Origin: Eonycteris spelaea
Taxonomy: Eukaryota; Chordata; Mammalia; Chiroptera; Pteropodidae
Direction: 5' to 3'
DNA: 64,000 bases
Assembly: GCA_003508835.1 (NCBI GenBank)
Contig: PUFA01000066.1
Coordinates: forward strand, 2,232,001-2,296,000
The position numbers and the translations under genes were made by a program. Of this stretch, positions 38,501-44,869 are shown in pieces. Positions within the stretch are counted from its first letter, which is position 1. Each line of letters opens with the position of its first letter. The notes beneath the pieces were generated by a model, which saw only the letters and a list, made by a program, of their open reading frames with translations, had not been told where the DNA came from and did no database searches.

Positions 38501-41500
38501 TAAGCGAGAAAACCAGGACAAAGCCTGTGAGGCAGGAACAGACTTGGTGTGCGAGTAAAAGGGAAGGAAGGCCAGAGGGCCCAGGGCATGGTGAGCAGGA
38601 GGAGATAGAAGGTCAGAGAGGTGGGCAGGGGCCATGCTTAGGAGTTTGGAATTTATTCTAAGAGCAACAGGAAACCTTTTGTGTGGGTGGGGGGGGGGGC
38701 GGCTGTTAAGCAGAGAAGTAACACATTAAAATTTTTTTCTATGTCACCAGATATATTTACATTATTCTCATCAGCAATAGAGTATTCACCCTTATTTTAA
38801 AATCTTTTTTTTTGTTCTCTTCCCTCGAGATGTCATCCTCAAATTCCGGGACAAGATTGAGAAAATGGAGAAAGATGTGTATGCAGTTCTGCAACTAGAG
38901 GCCGAGGAAAAAGAGATGCAACAGTCCGAAGCTCAGGTGAGGCCATGAGGAGGCCTCTGCGTACAGCGCTGCTCAGTGAGCACGCTGCGTCAGCTCCTGC
39001 TGGTTCAGCCCTTCTGAAACGCTGTATCTGCCACGCATATCATCAGAGCCCCCAAGAATTTGCCCGCAGTGGCTTCTTGCCGCTGCCATGTTATATACTG
39101 TCAGATGCAGGTTTCATGGCAGGCACCCTGTTGCCTTCTCCACAGATCAACACAGCAAAGCGGCTCCTGGAGAAGGGGAAGGAGGCATCAAACCATGAGC
39201 CTGAGCGGAGCTGGTTCCAGACCAAAGAAGAGAGGAAGAAGGAAAAAAGTATGTTGGGGAGGTTCCTGAAAAAGCTAAAGATAGAACTCATAGGATCCAG
39301 CAATTCCACTCTTAGGTCACTTCCCAAAAGAATTGAAAACAGGCACTCAAATAGATAGTTGTACGCTAGTGTTCATTGAAGCAGTATTCAAAAGGTGAAA
39401 GCAGCCCGTGTCCATCAGTAGATGAATGGAGACACAACACGTGTGTGTGCAATGAAATATTCTTCAGCATAATGAAGTTCTGATGCATGCTGCAAGGGTG
39501 AGCTGTGAAAACATGCTGAGTGAAGTAATCTAGACACTAAAGGACAGATATTTAAGATTCTGCTCATATGAGGTCCCTAAATAGGTAAATTCATAGGACA
39601 GAAAATAGAATAGTGATTACCAGAGGTTAGGGCAGGGAGTACTACTTAATGGAAACAGAGCTTCTGTTTGGGATGATGAAAAGTTTTAGAAACAGATAAT
39701 GGTAATGGTTGTCCAATATTGTGAATATAATTGACGCTGCCGATTGTACTTAAGAATGGGTAAAATGGCAAATTTTATGTTAGACATTTTGCCACAATTA
39801 AATAAAAAGCAAGTCAAGAAGATATTTTTATATATTCCCTTCCTTCCTTTAAAAAAAAAATCCAAATGAATTTACATTGTCCTATACCTTGCTTTTTAAA
39901 AAATTAATTGTATGGCTTGAAGAGCTTTTTATATAGGTGTATATATTGTTGCCTTATTTTTTCTTTCCTTTTTGAATATGGCCATGTGGTCTTCCATGCT
40001 ATGGGTAGATTATAATTTATCTTCTGCTGAGGGACAATGAGGTTGTTTCTAATCTTTTGCTATTGTAAGCAAGTTATATAGTGAATAACTTTGTACAGAT
40101 GCCCTTTCACAATTAAGCAAATATATTTGATTAACAGGATAAATTCCTAAAAGTAGAATTGTAGGTCAGGGGTACATGTATTTATTATTTTGTTAGATTG
40201 CAAAATTATCCTCCAAAGAGGTTCTACCAGCTATTTATATATGATGGCACAAAACAATTAGAGTGTATGTTAAATTTCTGTATTAAAAATATAATTATAA
40301 CTGTAGTGTGGGAAAGTGTGCAGGGGCATAAGTTAACTAAATCCTCATCTTTCACAATAGGAGATGGATAATGAATGTCCGAAATGGATTAATCAAGAGG
40401 TGGAGATAACCACCAGGAGAGGAAGTGGCTGCCGCTTCTCATTCCAAGCTCCTAGTTACTGATTTAAAATATGTGCGCTTCTTATCGTAAGCGTAACGAA
40501 AGATATAAAGTGATACCTAAGATCTTACGCTCTCTTGTCATCCCAGTTGCTAAGGCTCTGCAAGAGTTTGACCTGGCCTTAAGAGGAAAGAAAAAAAGGA
40601 AGAAGTTTATGAAGGATGCCAAGAAAAAGGGGGAGATGACTGTGAGTGGCCTCCCCTTTGGCATTGGGTCCCTGGCTAGTGGAATGGGTTAGGGCTGCCT
40701 AGGCTTTACAGTACTCACGTCATTCTCTCCCTAGGCAGAGGAGAGGTCCCAGTTCGAAATCCTCAAGGCACAGATGTTTGCTGAGCGGCTGGCGAAGAGG
40801 AATCGCAGAGCCAAGCGGGCCAGAGCAATGCCTGAGGACGAGCCCATGAGAGGCCCCGGTAGGCATACAGTGAGCCCAGAGAAGTGGGTAGGAAGGTTCT
40901 CCTGAAAACCTGTGCTTGTGGTCAGGGAGAAAATTGGAGGGATGATGATAATAGCACACATTTTTTGAGTCATGAGTCTGTACTAGTGTGTACAGCTATG
41001 CCTTTATTGGATCAACATGGTGAAGGGACCCTGCAGTTAGTGGGAATAGCTAGAATTTGAACCCAGGCCTTTGTGACTCTGGAGCCTAAGTCCTTGCCAC
41101 CACTGCTTGGAGGAATAAGAATGAAGTAAAGACGGGCTTTGATCCATTTCACATTCAAGTGGCCCATTTCACTTTGGACTCTGCAATCATTCTTTGGAGT
41201 GGTTACTTCACACCTGGTACTTCTGATTATTCCTTTTCTGCGAGGATCTGATGTCTCGCCTCCATGTCAATAAATCATCAGGCCAGAGCATCCACTGAAC
41301 TTAGAACCATTTCCCTGAGCTTAAGGGAATTTAGGAGCTTGGGCCAAAGAGGACATATCTAACCTATTCTTTCTGTGCACAGCCAAGAAGCAAAAACAGG
41401 TGAAGAAATCTGTATTTGATGAAGAACTCACCAACACGAGCAAGAAGGCCTTGAAACAGTATCGAGCTGGGTAGGGGTTTTAAGTCATCATGTAGTTCTT

Positions 41501-42462
41501 GGAAATTTGATGAAAGCTGTGATTCTCTTCCTTCCCCACTCCCAATTCTCATATACCTATAGCTTTATAATACATAATTCCAAGAATTTCTGTGCCCACC
41601 CCCAACCCCCACACACCCCACCCCCACCAACCTGTGAATCCCAGAGTGAGGACAGGAGAGAGGTGGCGAGGCTCTCCTGCTTTGGCAGTGAGATGGCACA
41701 TTTTGGGTTCAGAAATAGAGCTTTCCCTTAGGTGTGTGATATAACCCCAAAGGATCCTGGTTTGCTTTTAGGAATGTGTTGTCCACCCCTGCTCCCTCCA
41801 GTTCCCTGGGCGTGTGTTGGGGTGTGGACAGACTACACTTCCCAAGTGGTTTTATTATAGACATGGGGGCAGGCCTCTTCCAGTCTTGTTTTAAAGCTGG
41901 GCCCTGGCTTCCACAAACCCATATCATCAGGTGGAAACACACAGGCTTAGAACCTTGGGACCTGAAAATGATACATCCATTGATGCTGCTGCTTCGTGTG
42001 GGAGCTGGGGCAGGTGGGGGTGAGGCATTGCCCATTTTTCCAACAGCTTGCTGTTTCAGCATCATCTCATTTCTCTCACCCACAGCCCCTCCTTTGAAGA
42101 AAGGAAACAGTTGGGCTTGTCCCACCAGAGACGAGGAGGAAACTTTAAATCTAAATCCAGGTAATGTTTATGGTTTTGGAGGGCCAGAGGTTGACTTTGG
42201 GATTGGAGAAGAAACCTTTCATGGGAAAAGAGCTTCTTCCTCTTTCTGGTCTCACAGATTGGTCTTTTAGTCTTCTGTTTTGAAAAACTTTTAAAATTTA
42301 TTGGAGTTAACATTGTTTAACAACCTAGATAAATTTCAGGTGTGTGGCTCTATAACATATTTCTGTATATTGGCTTTGTGTGCTCACCACCCAAAGTCTA
42401 TTCTTCCATCACCATATATTTGACCCCCTGATTTTCTTAATAGGTACAAGAGAAGGAAGTAG
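26461..42462 (+). CDS. DDX27: DDX27, DEAD-box RNA helicase, 21 exons, with three apparent frame errors
   Basis: DDX27 is the mammalian counterpart of yeast Drs1, an ATP-dependent RNA helicase of large-subunit ribosome biogenesis that works with the PeBoW complex in the nucleolus. Exons: 26461-26549, 28165-28311, 29824-29883, 30138-30302, 30869-30912, 31052-31138, 31819-31922, 32435-32608, 33275-33425, 34985-35084, 35228-35369, 36180-36333, 37177-37258, 37359-37536, 38830-38936, 39146-39248, 40547-40641, 40735-40858, 41383-41470, 42086-42160, 42444-42462. Motifs: I ATGTGKT (exons 7/8), PTREL, TPGR, DEAD (exon 9), [22 protein letters not shown], then a lysine-rich tail ending RYKRRK. Exons 8-21 are all open and in phase. 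Exons 1, 4 and 7 are 1, 1 and 2 bases out of phase, so the literal reading is broken. About 764 codons would result if these were intact. Confidence 0.93.
26885..27020 (-). mobile_element. L2 3' fragment, antisense, DDX27 intron 1
   Basis: TATTTATTCAATACTTACAT and GACATAGCAGTGAACAGTCT fit a reverse L2 end. Confidence 0.5.
27050..27400 (+). mobile_element. L2-like fragment, sense, DDX27 intron 1
   Basis: CTTGACAGCTTCTTCCTCCT, CTTCTGCCCCTCTTTCCATC and CTTAGCAGCCAGAATGATCT are typical of L2 3' sequence. Confidence 0.5.
27740..28075 (-). mobile_element. LINE-1 ORF2 relic, antisense, DDX27 intron 1
   Basis: TTGTTATTGATTTCTAACTT, AATTGTGGTCAGAGAACAG and TGTTAAAATCTCCCATAACA are complementary to L1 ORF2. 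It ends about 90 bases before exon 2. Confidence 0.65.
28165..28311 (+). CDS. DDX27: DDX27 exon 2
   Basis: 49 codons in phase 0-0, [10 protein letters not shown] to MSQLKKK. This is the conserved N-terminal region before the helicase core, including the SADFNPDF block. A LINE-1 ORF2 relic in antisense fills the intron just upstream. Confidence 0.9.
29824..29883 (+). CDS. DDX27: DDX27 exon 3
   Basis: 20 codons in phase 0-0, [20 protein letters not shown]. Basic and helix-forming. Confidence 0.88.
30138..30302 (+). CDS. DDX27: DDX27 exon 4 (acidic linker; one base short of phase)
   Basis: Starts [20 protein letters not shown], as in DDX27. At 165 bp it cannot connect phase 0 (exon 3) to phase 1 (exon 5 begins AT ACA). 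Reading resumes the expected sequence, with [16 protein letters not shown], only if one base is restored near GATGAGAAGG at 30228-30237. Uncorrected, the shifted frame meets TAA in exon 5. Confidence 0.85.
30620..30845 (+). mobile_element. MIR, sense, DDX27 intron 4
   Basis: GAGAGCCTGGCCTCTGGAAC, CAGGCGAATTACTTACCTGC and TGTAAATGCTCAGTAAGT match MIR. It ends close to exon 5. Confidence 0.65.
30869..30912 (+). CDS. DDX27: DDX27 exon 5
   Basis: 44 bp in phase 1-0. Reads [15 protein letters not shown], a lysine-rich candidate nuclear or nucleolar localisation stretch. Confidence 0.85.
30994..31019 (+). repeat. 26-base poly(T) tract before DDX27 exon 6
   Basis: Uninterrupted T from 30994 to 31019, ending 32 bases before the exon 6 acceptor. 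It could be an extreme polypyrimidine tract or the A-tail of an eroded antisense element. No element body is recognised beside it. Confidence 0.9.
31052..31138 (+). CDS. DDX27: DDX27 exon 6
   Basis: 29 codons in phase 0-0, [10 protein letters not shown] to NLSRPLLK. This is the lead-in to the Q motif. The acceptor is preceded by a 26-base T run at 30994-31019. Confidence 0.9.
31245..31720 (+). mobile_element. L2 fragment, sense, DDX27 intron 6
   Basis: CTCAGGGCCTTTGTACTCGC, TGATGCCTCCCCTGACAGCC and GATTCCTGAGGGCAGGGCTT are L2 3'-end phrases. Coding potential here is a by-product of the repeat. Confidence 0.65.
31819..31922 (+). CDS. DDX27: DDX27 exon 7 (Q motif; scrambled and two bases short)
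   Basis: Opens AITA, then should read MGFKQPTPIQ (conserved aromatic plus Q motif) and run to ATGT of motif I. The reference-like frame does return (CCCACCCCCATTCAGAAGG onwards), but the bases between hold a repeated ACAGCCA (31825-31831 and 31833-31839) in place of the GF codons. The exon is 104 bp where 106 (phase 0 to 1) is needed. Uncorrected, the Q motif and Walker A are lost. See findings. Confidence 0.85.
32435..32608 (+). CDS. DDX27: DDX27 exon 8 (motifs I and Ia)
   Basis: Phase 1-1, completes [16 protein letters not shown] and contains [12 protein letters not shown] (motif Ia). This is part of RecA domain 1 and is fully open. Confidence 0.92.
33275..33425 (+). CDS. DDX27: DDX27 exon 9 (motif Ib and DEAD box)
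   Basis: Reads [17 protein letters not shown], then [10 protein letters not shown], then [13 protein letters not shown] is the Walker B motif that coordinates Mg-ATP. Phase 1-2. Confidence 0.93.
33480..33950 (+). mobile_element. L2 fragment, sense, DDX27 intron 9
   Basis: TTGACTTCCTTTACCTCCTT, CACTTATCTGAGAGGCCTTT and AGCAGGTGCTCATTGAGTGT are L2-like. Confidence 0.55.
34120..34880 (+). mobile_element. Old L1M-type 3' UTR, apparently two partial copies, DDX27 intron 9
   Basis: Two similar blocks begin near 34120 (AAGACACAACAATTAAATGT) and 34490 (AAAGAGACACGACAACCAAA). The second continues with GGACAATTAGGAAAATTTGA, GTGGTTATGTAGGAGAAG and GTCTGCAACTCATTTGCA, as in L1M 3' UTRs. Confidence 0.55.
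34985..35084 (+). CDS. DDX27: DDX27 exon 10 (motif III SAT)
   Basis: 100 bp, [16 protein letters not shown] to [13 protein letters not shown] couples ATP hydrolysis to unwinding. An L1-type relic fills much of the upstream intron. Confidence 0.92.
35228..35369 (+). CDS. DDX27: DDX27 exon 11
   Basis: 142 bp, [18 protein letters not shown] to REAIVA. This is the linker between the two RecA domains. Phase 0-1. Confidence 0.92.
35450..36110 (+). mobile_element. L2 fragments, sense, DDX27 intron 11
   Basis: CTACCTTTGCCTGGATTATT, ACCCTCTGGGACTGGCCCCT and ATGAGCTTCGCGGGCAGAGA are diverged L2 3' text, probably more than one piece. It nearly fills the intron up to exon 12. Confidence 0.5.
36180..36333 (+). 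CDS. DDX27: DDX27 exon 12 (motif IV)
   Basis: 154 bp, [20 protein letters not shown] to [11 protein letters not shown]. Start of RecA domain 2, with motifs IV and IVa. Confidence 0.92.
37177..37258 (+). CDS. DDX27: DDX27 exon 13 (motif V)
   Basis: 82 bp, [20 protein letters not shown] then DIEGVKT. Contains motif V. Donor ACA|GTGAGC. Confidence 0.92.
37359..37536 (+). CDS. DDX27: DDX27 exon 14 (motif VI)
   Basis: 178 bp, [20 protein letters not shown] then [27 protein letters not shown] carries the arginine finger. End of the helicase core. Confidence 0.93.
37630..37760 (+). mobile_element. MIR, sense, DDX27 intron 14
   Basis: GTCAGGAGCCAGATTTGAAA and AGTGACCCTGGGCAGGTCTC match the MIR head and core. 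Confidence 0.65.
37955..38125 (-). mobile_element. Old L1-type fragment, DDX27 intron 14
   Basis: AT-rich text with AGTTACAAAAATAATACATA and CTATCCACTGTTAATATCTA resembles an antisense L1 3' UTR. Diverged and unassigned. Confidence 0.4.
38140..38690 (-). mobile_element. L2 fragment, antisense, with (AATAG)n insertion
   Basis: TTATTGAGTACTACTGTGTG, GGGATACAGCAGGACACAAA and AGGCCTCTGAACAGATGAG follow the reverse L2 3' end. A short (AATAG)n tract interrupts it near 38256-38292. An 11-base G run closes it at 38689-38699. Confidence 0.6.
38830..38936 (+). CDS. DDX27: DDX27 exon 15
   Basis: 107 bp, [20 protein letters not shown] and on, a helical C-terminal region. The acceptor is CCTCGAG, with G at position -3 rather than C or T. 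Confidence 0.88.
39146..39248 (+). CDS. DDX27: DDX27 exon 16
   Basis: 103 bp, [20 protein letters not shown] then [14 protein letters not shown]. Donor AAA|GTATGT. A LINE-1 relic begins within a few bases of the donor. Confidence 0.9.
39256..39805 (+). mobile_element. Old LINE-1 3' fragment in DDX27 intron 16, sense
   Basis: Reads GGATCCAGCAATTCCACTCT, GTGTCCATCAGTAGATGAAT, TAGAATAGTGATTACCAGAG and a 3' end at ATTAAATAAAAAG. It starts within about 10 bases of the exon 16 donor. Confidence 0.75.
39880..40275 (-). mobile_element. Old LINE-1/HAL1 3' UTR fragment, antisense, DDX27 intron 16
   Basis: Contains TAATCTTTTGCTATTGTAAG, GGATAAATTCCTAAAAGTAG and AATTATCCTCCAAAGAGGTT, the usual antisense text of an old L1 3' region. 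Confidence 0.65.
40547..40641 (+). CDS. DDX27: DDX27 exon 17
   Basis: 95 bp, [20 protein letters not shown] then [11 protein letters not shown]. Lysine-rich. Confidence 0.92.
40735..40858 (+). CDS. DDX27: DDX27 exon 18
   Basis: 124 bp, [20 protein letters not shown] then [20 protein letters not shown]. Basic C-terminal region. Confidence 0.92.
40975..41100 (-). mobile_element. MIR, antisense, DDX27 intron 18
   Basis: GAATTTGAACCCAGGCCTTT and GAGCCTAAGTCCTTGCCACC resemble a reverse MIR head. Diverged. Confidence 0.5.
41383..41470 (+). CDS. DDX27: DDX27 exon 19
   Basis: 88 bp, [20 protein letters not shown] then KALKQYRAG. Donor GG|GTAGGG. Confidence 0.92.
42086..42160 (+). CDS. DDX27: DDX27 exon 20
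   Basis: 75 bp, [20 protein letters not shown] then KSKS. Phase 2-2. Confidence 0.92.
42294..42430 (-). mobile_element. LINE-1 3' end, bat type, antisense, next to DDX27 last exon
   Basis: Same family as the copy at 15229: TTATTGGAGTTAACATTG, GCTCACCACCCAAAGTC and ATCACCATATATTTGACCCC. It ends 13 bases before the DDX27 terminal exon, so the acceptor's upstream pyrimidines are partly L1-derived. Confidence 0.65.
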
Positions 42463-42590
42463 CCATGGTGGCCTAAAGAAGTTCATGGGGAGGCCCTTAG
42501 ATCCTGTCCTTGTAAGAAGTCATCCTGGCTTGATCTTTTCTCTATTTAAAAAAAATAAATAAATTTAACTTTGTCATTTGTACATTAAAA
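42444..42590 (+). CDS. DDX27: DDX27 last exon (CDS to 42462) and short 3' UTR
   Basis: Acceptor TTCTTAATAG, then the six codons YKRRK and TAG at 42460-42462, closing the basic tail RYKRRK. The 3' UTR is only about 100 bases, to overlapping poly(A) signals near 42554-42563. The acceptor lies 13 bases from an antisense LINE-1 3' end. Confidence 0.88.
42554..42563 (+). terminator. DDX27: DDX27 polyadenylation signals
   Basis: Two overlapping AATAAA hexamers (42554-42559 and 42558-42563) are followed by a T-rich stretch. A third AATAAA is at 42594-42599. They fall about 95 bases after the DDX27 stop codon. Confidence 0.7.
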
Positions 42591-42599
42591 AAAAATAAA

Positions 42600-43853
42600 G
42601 TAAAAAAAGCCAGTTGAGGCTCCCTCCTGCTGATTAGCTTTTGCATAAAGAATATACCAAATGGAAGAAGTGTTTTGGGGGGAAGGGGAAGAAACCAACT
42701 GATTGTGTATTTTATTCCTGTCTCTTCCCTCTGTAGCACAGTCTACTCCGTCTGCTAGGCCTGGTACTGACACATCATTTGGAATGTACCTTTGTGCTTG
42801 TAGAGAAGCTGGATGTGAAGGGAATTCTTACTAGAAGTTCTCTTCTGTTGATGTCCTAGAACTAAAAGTTGTCATTTATTGAGCACCAATGGTGTACCAG
42901 ACATTCTCTGTACTTAACACTGCCTCATTCAGTTCACTACACCCCTGTGAGACAGGTACTGTTGTCCCCACTTTGTAGATAAATAGAGGCTTGGAGAGAT
43001 GGAGTAATTTTCCATTACGCAGTTGAAATTCAGGTTTTTGAAACCAGGGCCTACCTGAAAGCCATCCCTAACTCTTAACTATGGTGTAGAAGTGCTACTG
43101 GAGAGATGGAAGCTCAAAGGGGACAGGAGTCCCCAGATAAATTAGTTCCTTGTTGTAAAAACAAAGAACAAAAAAAAAAACCCCACCCAGCTTTTACCCT
43201 GTACGATGGTGGTTCTTATCCTTTTCTGAATCACACGTCCCTTTGAGAATTACATGAAAGCTAGGGGACACCCCTTGAGAAAACTGTTTGTAGTTTAAGT
43301 CATATAATTTCACGGAGTAAGTACATAGACCCCTCCCTCCCCCACCTAAAAAATTATGTAATCTTATTAGTAACACATACTCCATACTGAAGAGTTGTGC
43401 AAAGTTATTTAGGCTACCCCTAACAGTTACCAACAGAAAGTTCTAATTCAATAGGTAGTGGCACACCTGCATGATGGAATGTGGTTCAGACTTACTGTTG
43501 GTACGGTCCTACAGAAAGATCCCCAAGCTAGGTCACTAGGCTAAAAAAGCCAAATGCAGAACTGTGTGTGTTCTTAAGGGCTAAATAATGCACATGCATA
43601 GATTATATCTGGGAGGGCTCATGAAGCTCTTAATGTTGCCTCTGGGGAAGGAAACTTCTAATATACACCCTTTTGTACAGGTTAAAAAAATTTTTTTACC
43701 ATGAGTAAAAATGACTCACTAGCTACATAAAAAACCCACATCACAAATGAACGGCTTTGAAGGCAGTACCTTCATTCCCATCCTCAAGCTGCCTGAGTTG
43801 CTTCTAACAGTTGAGGACAAACATGGACTGATTGATTTTTCTCAATCACTGTT
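42600..43853. other. Gap between convergent DDX27 and ZNFX1
   Basis: Contains the MIR at 42865 and L1-like text at about 43440-43700 (GATGGAATGTGGTTCAG, GAAGGAAACTTCTAATATAC). No exon seen. Confidence 0.6.
42865..43075 (-). mobile_element. MIR, antisense, between DDX27 and ZNFX1
   Basis: CATTTATTGAGCACCAATGG, TGTTGTCCCCACTTTGTAGA and GGAGTAATTTTCCATTACGC fit reverse MIR. Confidence 0.6.
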
Positions 43854-43859
43854 TTTATT
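43854..43859 (-). terminator. ZNFX1: Candidate ZNFX1 polyadenylation signal
   Basis: AATAAA on the minus strand, inside TTAATAAAAACAG, about 1.0 kb after the ZNFX1 stop. That spacing fits a 3' UTR of roughly 1 kb. No better signal was seen between here and 44870, but transcript ends were not checked. Confidence 0.4.
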
Positions 43860-44869
43860 AATTGGCTTTATAGGCTAAAGTGCATAGTAAAGACAAAAAA
43901 AGAAATGCATACATAGGAAAGGGACGTTTTTCTTGCCAACATTAGAAAGACCTGAGATGCCTAAGTGTCTGTTCTAGGGAACACTGAGGGAATATATACG
44001 CAGGCAGCGGGCCTGAGGGGCTGGCTTCTGGCATGGTCTGGGCCTGCAGAAGCTGCTGGCATGCTAACCCTGCCCAGGCAAAGCTGCAATAGACAGAGTG
44101 CTGCTGGTACCAAATGTGAGTTTAGTTCCATTCAGGGACCCTGGGAGCCAGCACTGCTACTGAACCTTTCCTACTGTAGGCAAAGAAACCTCCAGCATCC
44201 CAAAGCGCAAGTCACAGGAAAGGGTATAGGGATCACTCCTTAGCCAGGGCCTCTTGCATAAGCCACCAGCTGTGGGTAGTCACACTTTTCTCATATGTAA
44301 CTGGGTCACAGTCAGTGAAGTCTTTGTCATTACATGCCTCCATCTCCTGGAGTGAGGGTGCCCAAGGAGAAGGGCAAGAGGGATTCTTGTGCTCCTTAAA
44401 AAGATAAGCAGTTTATAAACAACTCCTCTGAGCCTGTTTTATCAGAATGAGAGTTAGTCTGCAAGTTAGGGCCCGGCACTTAGCATGAGTCTGCTCCACT
44501 GAGCTCACACTCTGCCCCTGGAGCACTGCAGGAAAAAAACATCTGACCAAAACAGGACCCAGAGATGGCACTACGTAGCCCTAGGTAGGTGCCCCAAACA
44601 TGCTCCAGGGAGTCTGCCCACTAACTTGCGGGAAAGAAAAAGAGAACTATTGTTAATTCTGCTCTCGGTTGAGGAGGTAAAGTGCTTACTCTAGCGCAGG
44701 GGTCAATCTAGAAACAAATGTAGGCCAGCCTTAACAGTAGATTCTTAAATAGGTGCTGAGACTAAAGGGCAATAAAAAACCAACGTCGGTTCCTTCATCA
44801 GGGAGCCGACTCCAGCCATACGGTGGCTGGAGTAAAAGGCAGCAGGGTGCCATCTTCCTACAGCATCCT

